Positions 16,337-23,887 of a stretch of DNA of 64,000 bases are shown in pieces. The translations under genes and the position numbers were made by a program. The stretch covers positions 434,001 to 498,000 of the forward strand of contig NZ_FZNR01000004.1 in assembly GCF_900188005.1 (NCBI RefSeq). Reading direction: 5' to 3'. The number at the start of each line of letters is the position of its first letter. Within the stretch, counting starts at the first letter, position 1. The notes beneath the pieces are model-generated. The model was given only the letters and a program-made list of their open reading frames with translations, searched no databases and had not been told where the DNA came from. The DNA comes from Actinoplanes regularis (GTDB lineage: Bacteria; Actinomycetota; Actinomycetes; Mycobacteriales; Micromonosporaceae).

Positions 16337-17578
16337 ATGCGTGTCCTGCTGGTGGGTGCGGGCGGCGTCGGCACGGCGATCGCGCGGATCGCCGCGCGGC
16401 GGCCGTTCTTCGACGAGATGGTGGTGGCCGACTACGACCTGGCACGGGCGCAAGCCGCGGTGGCCTCGGTCGGCGATCGGAGGTTCCGGGCCGAGCGGGT
16501 GGACGCCTCCGACCCCGCGGCCGTCGTCGCGCTGCTCGGCCGCACCGGTTGTGACGTGCTGCTCAACGCCACCGACCCGCGCTTCGTGATGCCGCTCTTC
16601 GAGGCGGCGGCCGACGCCGGGGCGACCTATCTGGACATGGCGATGTCACTGTCCGAGCCGCACCCCGACACGCCGTACGAGAAGCCGGGGGTGAAGCTCG
16701 GTGACGCCCAGTTCGCGCGGCACGAGGCGTGGCTGGGCAGGCAGGCCCTGGCGCTGGTCGGCATGGGTGTCGAGCCCGGCCTGTCGGACGTGTTCGCCCG
16801 CTACGCGGCCGACGAACTGTTCGACGAGATCGACGAGATCGGGGTACGCGACGGCGCGAACCTGACCGTCGACGGGTACGAGTTCGCGCCCTCGTTCAAC
16901 ATCTGGACGACCATCGAGGAGTGCCTGAACCCGCCGGTGGTGTGGGAGGCCGGCCGCGGCTGGTTCACCACCGCGCCGTTCAGCGAGCCCGAGGTGTTCG
17001 ACTTTCCCGAGGGCATCGGGCCGGTGCAGTGCGTCAACGTGGAGCACGAGGAGGTGCTGCTGATCCCGAGGTGGGTGGGCGCGCGCCGGGTCACCTTCAA
17101 GTACGGCCTCGGCGAGGAGTTCATCCGTACGCTCCGGACACTGCACCAGATCGGTCTCGACCGCACCGACGGTGTGATCGTCCCCGGCCCGGCGGGCCCG
17201 GTGACCGTCTCCCCGCGGGACGTCGTCGCGGCCAGCCTGCCGGACCCGGCCACCCTGGGCGCCCGGATGCGCGGCAAGACCTGCGCCGGCACCTGGGTCC
17301 GCGGCTCGAAGGACGGCGCGCCCCGCGAGGTGTACCTCTACCACGTGGTCGACAACGACTGGTCGATGGCGGAGTACGGCTGTCAGGCCGTCGTCTGGCA
17401 GACCGCGATCAACCCGGTCGTGGCCCTGGAACTGCTGGCCACCGGCGTCTGGACCGGCGCCGGGGTGCTCGGCCCCGAGGCGTTCCCGGCGCAACCGTTC
17501 CTGGACCTGCTCACCGGCTACGGCTCCCCGTGGGGCCTGCGCGAGCAGACCGGTGTCAAAGAGGCGGTCAGCCTCTGA
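16337..17578 (+). CDS. Saccharopine dehydrogenase-like NAD(P)-dependent oxidoreductase
   Basis: Codes for 413 residues from ATG 16337, preceded by GAGAGGAG. The N-terminal dinucleotide-binding motif is LLVGAGGVGTAIARIAA (GxGGxG). The CDVLLNATDP and GATYLDMAMS segments, and the central C-terminal domain, match the saccharopine dehydrogenase/carboxynorspermidine synthase superfamily. The substrate is unknown; lysine or polyamine chemistry is family-level knowledge only. It is divergent from a TetR gene and followed after 53 nt by a CFA-synthase-like gene, possibly on one mRNA. Confidence 0.8.
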   Translation: MRVLLVGAGGVGTAIARIAARRPFFDEMVVADYDLARAQAAVASVGDRRFRAERVDASDPAAVVALLGRTGCDVLLNATDPRFVMPLFEAAADAGATYLDMAMSLSEPHPDTPYEKPGVKLGDAQFARHEAWLGRQALALVGMGVEPGLSDVFARYAADELFDEIDEIGVRDGANLTVDGYEFAPSFNIWTTIEECLNPPVVWEAGRGWFTTAPFSEPEVFDFPEGIGPVQCVNVEHEEVLLIPRWVGARRVTFKYGLGEEFIRTLRTLHQIGLDRTDGVIVPGPAGPVTVSPRDVVAASLPDPATLGARMRGKTCAGTWVRGSKDGAPREVYLYHVVDNDWSMAEYGCQAVVWQTAINPVVALELLATGVWTGAGVLGPEAFPAQPFLDLLTGYGSPWGLREQTGVKEAVSL

Positions 17579-17631
17579 CGCGTGCCGGTTCGCACCTGGA
17601 TACCCATCGATTCAGGTGAGAGGATCACGGC

Positions 17632-18795
17632 ATGAGGCGGCGAACACTGGCCGACGTCATCAGCCGGCGTTACGACGAGTTCTTCCGTGACCGCACCCCG
17701 ATTCCCTTCGAGATCCTGACCGGCGACGGCGCCACCCTGTCGTTCGGTGTCAGCGAGTCCACCCCATCCCGGTTCCGCGTCGTGGTCCGCGACGACGCGG
17801 GCCACGACGCACTGATCTCTCTCGATCAGCTGCAGGTCGCGATGGCGTACCTGCGAGGTCACCTCGACGTCGAGGGTGATCTCGCCGCGGCGCTGAACAT
17901 GCGCAGGTTCTTCTCCGACCTCCACCCGGTCGCCTTCCTCGGCCGCTGGGCCCCGTCGTTGTGGCACGGCCGCACCGGCCACGACCGGCGGACCATCTCC
18001 CAGCACTACGACGAGGACTCCGACTTCTTCCTGACCTTCCTCGACAACCGGCACCGCTGTTACACCCAGGGCGTCTTCACCGGTGACGACGAGCCGCTGG
18101 AGGACGCGATCACCCGCAAACTGGACATCGCCCTCGACGACCTCCAGGTCAAGCCCGGCGACCGGGTGCTGGAGGTCGGCGGTGGCTGGGGCGCGTTCGC
18201 CGAGCACGCGGCCCGCCGGGGCATCGACGTCACCACGGTCACCCTGGCCGTGGAGTCGGAGAAGTTCCTGAACGACCTGTTCCAGCGCGAGCGGCTGCCG
18301 GTCACCGTGGTCCGGCAGCACATCCTGAAGTACGAGTCGGAGCAGCGCTTCGACGCCATCGTCAACATGGGTGTCACCGAGCACCTGCCCGACTACCGGG
18401 CGACGCTGCGGACGTACGCCCGGCTGCTCAAACCCGGTGGCCGCGTCTACCTCGACGCGCTCGCGATGCGCCGCAAGCACACCGCGTCGACGTTCTTCAA
18501 GCAGCACGTCTACCCGGGGCGCTCGGCCCCGCTGCTGCTGCACTCCTACCTGCGGCAGGTGGCCCGCTCGCCGTTCGACCTGCTCAGCGTCGAGGACGAC
18601 CGGCACAACTACTACCTGACGTGCCGGGCGTGGGCGCAGCGGCTGGACGCCCGGCGCGAGGAGATCGTCGCGCGGTGGGGTGAGGAGCTCTACCGGCGCT
18701 TCCGGATCTTCCTGTGGGGGTCGGCGTCCGGCTTCGATACCCGTCTGGTCCAGGCCTATCGCTGGACCCTGCAGTACAACCCGGGCACCGCTTAG
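17632..18795 (+). CDS. Cyclopropane-fatty-acyl-phospholipid synthase-like methyltransferase
   Basis: Codes for 387 residues from an ATG with AGAGGA upstream. The N-terminal domain has HLDVEGDL, characteristic of CFA synthases. ISQHYDEDSDFFLTFLD and CYTQGVF precede the SAM-binding motif VLEVGGGWGAFAEHAA (about residues 180-195); TVTLAVES, VNMGVTEHL and GGRVYLDAL follow the class I fold. CFA enzymes methylate unsaturated acyl chains of phospholipids. The usual YxFPxG-type C-terminal segment is modified (VYPGRSAPLL), so the product may be a variant methylated lipid. Confidence 0.85.
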   Translation: MRRRTLADVISRRYDEFFRDRTPIPFEILTGDGATLSFGVSESTPSRFRVVVRDDAGHDALISLDQLQVAMAYLRGHLDVEGDLAAALNMRRFFSDLHPVAFLGRWAPSLWHGRTGHDRRTISQHYDEDSDFFLTFLDNRHRCYTQGVFTGDDEPLEDAITRKLDIALDDLQVKPGDRVLEVGGGWGAFAEHAARRGIDVTTVTLAVESEKFLNDLFQRERLPVTVVRQHILKYESEQRFDAIVNMGVTEHLPDYRATLRTYARLLKPGGRVYLDALAMRRKHTASTFFKQHVYPGRSAPLLLHSYLRQVARSPFDLLSVEDDRHNYYLTCRAWAQRLDARREEIVARWGEELYRRFRIFLWGSASGFDTRLVQAYRWTLQYNPGTA

Positions 18796-18971
18796 TCCCG
18801 ATCGTCGGTCACCGGCCGATCCTCGTCGATCCGGCGTGGGTCGGCCGGTCGTACACCCGTGCGTGTTATGCGGGCCGCTTCGCCGAGGCCGGCGAGCCGG
18901 GTCGCGTATTGTCGAACAAAGCCGTTGTGCGTCCGGGTATCAGGTGGCGGCCCTCATGATCGGAGTGTGCC

Positions 18972-19646
18972 GTGCCAGGGCTGACCGAGGCCTCGCTTGC
19001 CCCTTTTGTCGCGTCTCGTGCCGACAACTACGATGGTCTGCGTCTCGTGCGACCACCGTTCCTGCCGGAGTTGTGGCTGCACCTGGCGGATGACGCGATC
19101 GTGCTGCAGGCCCGGCTGGAGGCGCAGATCGGGCCGGGGTTCACCCCGTTCTGGACGAACGCCTGGGTCGGTGGTCAGGCGCTGACCCGGTTCGTTCTGG
19201 ACCATCCGCACCTGGTGAGCGGCCGGCGGGTGCTCGACGTGGCCAGCGGCTGTGGGGTGGTGGGCATCGCCGCGGCCAAGGCCGGCGCCGCCGCGGTGAC
19301 CGCGAACGACATCGATCCGTACGCCCTGGCCGCCACGGCGATGAACGCCGACGTCAACGGGGTGACCCTGCGAACGGCCGAGGGTGACCTGCTCGACGGC
19401 TCCGGCGGTGACGCCGAGGTCGTCCTGGTCGGGGACGCGTTCTACGACAGCGACCTGGCTGAGCGGATGCACGCGTTTCTGCGCCGCGCGGCCGCCCGGG
19501 GCGCGCGGATCCTGGTCGGCGATCCGAACCGGGGGCACCTGCCGGACCGTTGGCTCGTCACGCTGGCCCGCTACCGGATCTCCGGCCTCGGTGCGGCCGA
19601 GGACTCCGGGATCACCGAGGTGTCGGTACTCGGAAACCGTCGGTAG
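18972..19646 (+). CDS. Class I SAM-dependent methyltransferase (PrmA/METTL-like)
   Basis: Codes for 224 residues from a GTG with GGAG at 6-nt spacing. TPFWTNAWVGGQALTRFVLDHP followed by VLDVASGCGVVGIAAAKAGA is the motif I / post-I arrangement of small lysine- or nicotinamide-N-methyltransferase-like proteins. ANDIDPYAL binds SAM, and LVGDAFYDSDLAERM forms motif IV. The substrate (protein Lys or small molecule) is not visible. An intrinsic terminator lies about 60 nt downstream. Confidence 0.8.
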   Translation: MPGLTEASLAPFVASRADNYDGLRLVRPPFLPELWLHLADDAIVLQARLEAQIGPGFTPFWTNAWVGGQALTRFVLDHPHLVSGRRVLDVASGCGVVGIAAAKAGAAAVTANDIDPYALAATAMNADVNGVTLRTAEGDLLDGSGGDAEVVLVGDAFYDSDLAERMHAFLRRAAARGARILVGDPNRGHLPDRWLVTLARYRISGLGAAEDSGITEVSVLGNRR

Positions 19647-19703
19647 GCCGTGACCGTGCTACGGTTACCCCCGTTGCAGTTCTGATTCCTTGGACGTTTT
19701 TTA

Positions 19704-19739
19704 ACGCCTGTTGGGCATCTCGGCCCATCAGGCGTTTTT
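19704..19739 (+). terminator. Intrinsic terminator or cold-shock leader attenuator
   Basis: Stem ACGCCTG (19704-19710) with CAGGCGT (19729-19735), a T-T mismatch, then TGGGC with GCCCA, a 6-nt loop and a T5 tract ending at 19739. This is the classical rho-independent form, rare in this GC-rich window. It could terminate the methyltransferase mRNA or act in the leader of the cold-shock gene 92 nt downstream. Confidence 0.85.
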
Positions 19740-19830
19740 GTTTCAGGTCCACGGATCTCCGAGGTGATCAGAGCCGCGACACGAGGTTCCGCACGGTGTG
19801 GTTCCTCAACCAGGCTGCAAGGAGAACAAC

Positions 19831-20034
19831 ATGGCCACCGGTACCGTCAAGTGGTTCAACGGCGACAAGGGATTTGGCTTCATCACGCAGGACGACGGCG
19901 GCCCGGACGTGTTCGCGCACTTCTCCGCCATCGCCACCTCTGGGTTCCGCACCCTTGAGGAGAACCAGCGGGTGGAGTTCCAGGTCACGCAGGGCGCCAA
20001 GGGCCTGCAGGCGGAGAACATCCGTCCGCTCTGA
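19831..20034 (+). CDS. csp: Cold-shock protein (CspA family)
   Basis: A 67-residue single cold-shock domain that should bind single-stranded RNA/DNA as an RNA chaperone. RNP1 is KGFGFI and RNP2 is VFAHFSAI; it begins [18 protein letters not shown] and ends NIRPL, typical of actinobacterial Csp proteins. The ATG at 19831 has AAGGAG upstream; the longer in-frame start is spurious. A long leader with a terminator-like hairpin precedes it and two large hairpins follow. Confidence 0.95.
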   Translation: MATGTVKWFNGDKGFGFITQDDGGPDVFAHFSAIATSGFRTLEENQRVEFQVTQGAKGLQAENIRPL

Positions 20035-20046
20035 TAAGTAATGCTG

Positions 20047-20073
20047 CTCGGTGACCCGGTTCGGGTCGCCGAG
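20047..20073 (+). terminator. Hairpin terminator after the cold-shock gene
   Basis: An 11-bp stem, CTCGGTGACCC (20047-20057) with GGGTCGCCGAG (20063-20073), one G-T pair and loop GGTTC. It starts 13 nt after the csp stop. Confidence 0.7.
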
Positions 20074-20080
20074 CCAGGTG

Positions 20081-20142
20081 GCGGCCGATCGCCCATGGTT
20101 GAGAACCGCGTTCTCGCGTGATCTCCCTGGGCGGTCGGCCGC
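20081..20142. repeat. Nested inverted repeat (long hairpin with inner hairpin)
   Basis: A 15-bp outer arm at 20081-20095 pairs with 20128-20142 (one wobble). Inside lies GAGAA (20101-20105) with TTCTC (20111-20115). It separates the convergent csp and fprA genes and probably terminates the latter. Confidence 0.7.
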
Positions 20143-20161
20143 TCTCCATGTCCGGCTGTGA

Positions 20162-21514
20162 TCAGCCTTCGGTGTTGCAGATGCCGGTCATCTCGTCCCG
20201 GGAGACGACCTTGACGCGCTTGCGGCCCTGCGGCTCGCCGAGCGCGATCTCGTGGGCGTCCAGCTTCTGCCAGCCCTCCCACGTGGTGTACGGCAGCCCG
20301 CGCTGCTCGAAGTAGCCGATCACCTCGGCCGGGTCGTGGACCGGCGCCGGCTGGAGCTTGTCGACGTCCTCCAGGAGGCTGGCGACCGTCTCGCCGGCGT
20401 CGCCCTTGGTGTGGCCGATCAGGCCGACCGGGCCGCGCTTGATCCAGCCGGTCACGTACATGCCGGGGATGTGCTCGCCGTCCAGGTCCAGGACCCGGCC
20501 GGCGGCGTGCGGGATGGTGCCGGTGCTGGTGTCGAACGGCAGGTCCGGCAGTGCGCTGCTGAGGTACCCGACAGCGCGATAGACGGCCTGGACCGGCCAG
20601 TCGGTGAACTCGCCGGTGCCGCGGACCCAGCCGTCGCCGGTCAGTTCCTGGGTCTCGGTGCGCAGGCCGGCGACCTTGCCGTCCTCGCCGAGCACCTCGA
20701 CCGGCGCCTGCAGGAAGTACAGGTGCAGGCGGCGCGGCCGGTCCCGCGGGTCGCGAACGGCCCAGTTCTGCAGGATGTCGACGCACATCTTGATGTGCCG
20801 GGTCTGGCGCATCGCCTCGAGGCTGGCCTCGTCGAACTCGATGCCCTCCGGGTGGACGATCACCTCGACGTTCGGCGAGTGGTCCAGCTCGCGCAGCTCC
20901 TGCGGCGTGAACTTGACCTGCCCCGGGCCACGCCGGGAGAACAGGTGCACGTCGGTCACCGGGCTGCGCTTCAGGGCCTGGTAGACGTTGTCCGGAATCT
21001 CGGTGACCAGCAGCTCGTCGGCGGTCTTGGCGAGGATCCGGGCCACGTCGATGGCGACGTTGCCGGCGCCGATGACCGCGACCTCCTTGGCCTCCAGCGG
21101 CCAGTCGCGCGGCACGTCCGGGTGGCCGTTGAACCAGGACGCGAAGTCCGCGCCGCCGAAGCTGCCCTGCAGGTCGATGCCGGGGATGTCGAGAGCCCGG
21201 TCCTTCTCGGCGCCGGTGGCGATGATCGTCGCGTCGTAGAAGCGGCTGAGCTCCTCCGGCTTGATGTCGACGCCGTACGCCACGTTCCCGATGAACCGGA
21301 TCCGCGGGTTGTCCAGCACCCGGAACAGCGCGTTGATGATCTCCTTGATCCGCGGGTGGTCGGGTGCCACGCCGTAACGGATCAGGCCGTAGGGGGTGGG
21401 CAGCTTGTCCAGGATGTCGACGGTGACGTCCGAGTTGGCCTTGATGAGGTGGTCGGCGGCGTAGATGCCGGCGGGGCCGGCTCCGATTACGGCAACCCTC
21501 AGGGGGCGGTCCAT
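20162..21514 (-). CDS. fprA: Ferredoxin--NADP(+) reductase, FprA type
   Basis: A 450-residue flavoenzyme of the adrenodoxin-reductase-like FprA family, moving electrons between NADPH and ferredoxins that serve cytochrome P450s and other partners. It has the FAD-binding site VAVIGAGPAGIYAAD (residues 6-20), PTPYGLIRYGVAPDHPRIK, an NADPH-binding site VAVIGAGNVAIDVARILAK, SRRGPGQVKFTPQELREL and the C-terminal GWIKRGPVGLIGHTKGDA. The ATG at 21514 is preferred because GAGGA precedes it; a GTG at 21529 is also in frame. It is monocistronic. Confidence 0.93.
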   Translation of the reverse strand: MDRPLRVAVIGAGPAGIYAADHLIKANSDVTVDILDKLPTPYGLIRYGVAPDHPRIKEIINALFRVLDNPRIRFIGNVAYGVDIKPEELSRFYDATIIATGAEKDRALDIPGIDLQGSFGGADFASWFNGHPDVPRDWPLEAKEVAVIGAGNVAIDVARILAKTADELLVTEIPDNVYQALKRSPVTDVHLFSRRGPGQVKFTPQELRELDHSPNVEVIVHPEGIEFDEASLEAMRQTRHIKMCVDILQNWAVRDPRDRPRRLHLYFLQAPVEVLGEDGKVAGLRTETQELTGDGWVRGTGEFTDWPVQAVYRAVGYLSSALPDLPFDTSTGTIPHAAGRVLDLDGEHIPGMYVTGWIKRGPVGLIGHTKGDAGETVASLLEDVDKLQPAPVHDPAEVIGYFEQRGLPYTTWEGWQKLDAHEIALGEPQGRKRVKVVSRDEMTGICNTEG

Positions 21515-21711
21515 GGTCGCGGTCCTCACTCACTCGTGTCTACGAATCCAGCCCAGCCAAGATCGGATCCCGGGCGCGAACAGGAACTGTAAAACTTCAA
21601 CCTAGGTTCAGATCAAGTTTCGTCCCACCGGTCGGGTTCTCGCCTGGAGGCGGTTTTCGCAGGTGGCGGCCATGGTTAGGCTCGCCTAAGCTCTACGGAG
21701 CGTGAGGTGTT

Positions 21712-22161
21712 TCACTCGTCCTTGTCCCCCGGAAGGACCGCGGTCTCGTTGTAGAAGCGCTTGATCTTGCCGACCGCGGCCTCGAACCCGTCAAGATCCA
21801 TCGGTTTGGTGACGAACGCGTTGGCGTGCCGGGTATAGCTCGCGGTGATGTCCGGCAGAGCGTTCGAGGTGGTCAGCACCACCACCGGGATGCTCTTGAG
21901 CCCGTCGTCGTTCTTCACCTCGGCGAGCACCTCGTGCCCGCTCATCCGCGGCATGTTGAGATCGAGCAGGATCAGATCCGGCCGGCAGGCGTCGGTGTAG
22001 CGACCGAGCCGGCGCAGGTACTCCATCGCCTCGTTGCCGTCGGCGACCCGGTGCACCTGCGGAGGCGGCGCGGCGGCGAGCAACGCTTCCTCGATCATCA
22101 GGGTGTCGGCATCGTCGTCGTCGACGATCAGGACGTCCAGGACGCGGTTGCTATTTGCCAT
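21712..22161 (-). CDS. Single-domain response regulator (Rcp1-like)
   Basis: A 149-residue receiver domain without an output domain. The acidic pocket is DDDD (residues 14-17), the phosphoacceptor is Asp67 (LILLDLNMP), followed by Thr97/98 (VLTTS) and Lys119 (TKP). The RRLGRYTDACRPDL insertion before the phosphoacceptor is typical of CheY-like Rcp1 regulators paired with phytochrome-type or hybrid kinases. No kinase gene is next to it; the hybrid kinase at 34852-38910 is a possible partner (inference). The start ATG has a TATGGT box six bases upstream and no Shine-Dalgarno site. Confidence 0.9.
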   Translation of the reverse strand: MANSNRVLDVLIVDDDDADTLMIEEALLAAAPPPQVHRVADGNEAMEYLRRLGRYTDACRPDLILLDLNMPRMSGHEVLAEVKNDDGLKSIPVVVLTTSNALPDITASYTRHANAFVTKPMDLDGFEAAVGKIKRFYNETAVLPGDKDE

Positions 22162-22173
22162 GCGGCAACCATA
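22162..22173 (-). promoter_or_regulatory. Leaderless -10 box of the single-domain response regulator
   Basis: On the minus strand, TATGGT (22173-22168) and six nucleotides precede the ATG at 22161. Confidence 0.5.
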
Positions 22174-22214
22174 TCGAGCGGGCCGGGCCACGGCGCGTGG
22201 TGATCACCACCCGT

Positions 22215-23234
22215 TCAACGGGCCGGGCCGTGCCACTCGACGGCCATGGCGCCGGCGAAGTCACCGGCATGCGCGAAGCCGCCGAACACGACGAGGTCGC
22301 CGTCGCGTACCCGGCCGGCCCGCACCGCGTGGTCCAGGGTGACCGGCATGGCCGCGCCGAACATGTTCCCGCACTCCGCGAACGTGTCCGGGTGCCGGTC
22401 CGGCGGCACGCCGAGGGCCTCCCGCCAGTTGTGCAGGAAAGTGCGGTTGGGCTGGTTGGTGATGAGCACGTCGATCCGGCTGGTCGGCACGCCGAGCCGC
22501 TGACAGAGTTCACCCACCACCTCCGGCACCAACCGGTTGCCGCGTTCCAGGACGGCCGCGACGGCGGCCTCGGTGAAGCCGATCCGCAGCTGTGACTCGC
22601 GCGTCTCCCAGTACCGCCGGCCGTCGTCGGCCACCAATCGCATGTCACCGGCGTACTCGCCGAGGTGGTGGGTGGTCACGTCGAGGATCGGCGACGGCCC
22701 GCCGGCAGTCAGGTACGCCACCCCGCAGCCGTCTCCGGGAATGGCCGCCTGGGCGAGTCGGCGTACGTGGGACTGGGTGAAGAGCTGACCGGCGGCGGTC
22801 TGGGCGTTGCAGACCAGCGCGCTTCTCGCGTCCGTGGTGGTCATGATCTGCCGGGCCAGCCTGAGCATGTGAACGAACGAGGCGCACCCGGCGTTCGCGA
22901 CGTCGAGGAGCCAGTCGGGGCGCAGCCCGAGACGCCGGGCGATCTCCGTTCCGGCGCCTACGATCGGCAGATCCGGTAGCTGGGTGTGCACCAGCAGGAC
23001 GTCCACGCCACGGATCGCCCGGTGACCGTGTCGCTCGACGAGTGGCTGCACCGCGCGTTCTACCAGGTCGACGTTGGTCTCGTCGGCGGCCACGTGGTGC
23101 CGCCAGCGAGGCGCCCGGAACATCGCGCTGTCCCGGAGGCCGTCCGTGCCGTCGGTGAAGAAGTCCAGCCCGACCGGTTCACCGGGCAGGTAGCTGGCCA
23201 CATCGGTCAGGCTGACCGTCGCCGCGGCCGTCAA
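22215..23234 (-). CDS. KAS III-like (FabH-fold) enzyme with His-to-Asn change
   Basis: A 339-residue thiolase-fold protein of the 3-oxoacyl-ACP synthase III class. The nucleophile Cys117 lies in DVANAGCASFVHML, and Asn290 in ECGNMFGAAMP matches the FabH catalytic Asn. The usual catalytic His of the PHQAN motif is replaced: the segment reads LITNQPNRTF, giving Asn260. Without His, decarboxylative condensation is doubtful; acyl transfer or another thiolase-fold reaction is more likely. The TTG start overlaps the TGA of the SRPBCC gene; an internal GTG at 23201 is an alternative. It is the last gene of the four-gene operon. Confidence 0.82.
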   Translation of the reverse strand: MTAAATVSLTDVASYLPGEPVGLDFFTDGTDGLRDSAMFRAPRWRHHVAADETNVDLVERAVQPLVERHGHRAIRGVDVLLVHTQLPDLPIVGAGTEIARRLGLRPDWLLDVANAGCASFVHMLRLARQIMTTTDARSALVCNAQTAAGQLFTQSHVRRLAQAAIPGDGCGVAYLTAGGPSPILDVTTHHLGEYAGDMRLVADDGRRYWETRESQLRIGFTEAAVAAVLERGNRLVPEVVGELCQRLGVPTSRIDVLITNQPNRTFLHNWREALGVPPDRHPDTFAECGNMFGAAMPVTLDHAVRAGRVRDGDLVVFGGFAHAGDFAGAMAVEWHGPAR

Positions 23235-23887
23235 CGCGGCACCGCCCGCAGCGGGGGATGGCTCACCGGCTCACCGTTGCGGTGCCGGTGCTCCAGGATC
23301 GTCTTGAGGTTGCGCATCTCGACCAGGTGCCCGGCGTGGAAGAGATCCCAGAACTCGCCGATCCAGGGCCGGTCGGGACGTGGCGCGGACTGCGGGTACG
23401 GGTTCGCGTCGTAGTTCGGGTGGCGGCAGTTGGTCCAGGTGACGACGCTGCCGGGGCGGTTCAGCACGAGCATGGCGGGGACCACCCGCATCAGGTAGAC
23501 CATCCACAGTTGATCACTCTGGTCCCAGGCGCAGTGGTAGTCGACCGTCATCGCGTCCGGGTTGGCCGCCACCCGGCAGAAGATTCGGGTGCCCTCCTCG
23601 AGCCGGTCGTCGCCGACCCACAGTCCCGGCTTGCCGGCGGGTTCGAAGTTGCGCACGCTGAAGGTCCATTCCTCCAGGTGGTGACCCTGGCGCAGGTAGT
23701 CGTAGACCTGCTCGGGCGGGCAGTCGACATACTCCTCGAGGGTGCAGAACCGCCCGTACACCTGCTCGTGCGGATAGGCCGGACGGGTCATCGCCAGGCA
23801 CTCGTTGATCATGTCCTCCGGTGCGGTGCTCTCCACGCGCGTGAGGCCGGGGATGCGATCAACCGACGTGGATGTGCTGGTGCTCAT
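23231..23887 (-). CDS. SRPBCC (START-like) domain protein
   Basis: Codes for 218 residues from an ATG with AAGGAG at 8-nt spacing. The segment YVDCPPEQVYDYLRQGHHLEEWTFSV is typical of the SRPBCC helix-grip fold, a deep hydrophobic ligand pocket used by polyketide cyclases, lipid carriers and hydrolases. The ~45-residue N-terminal extension is unusual. The start lies 29 nt inside the end of the ThDP enzyme gene, and its end overlaps the KAS III-like start, so all three are made together. A role as cyclase or product-binding protein is inference. Confidence 0.75.
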   Translation of the reverse strand: MSTSTSTSVDRIPGLTRVESTAPEDMINECLAMTRPAYPHEQVYGRFCTLEEYVDCPPEQVYDYLRQGHHLEEWTFSVRNFEPAGKPGLWVGDDRLEEGTRIFCRVAANPDAMTVDYHCAWDQSDQLWMVYLMRVVPAMLVLNRPGSVVTWTNCRHPNYDANPYPQSAPRPDRPWIGEFWDLFHAGHLVEMRNLKTILEHRHRNGEPVSHPPLRAVPR

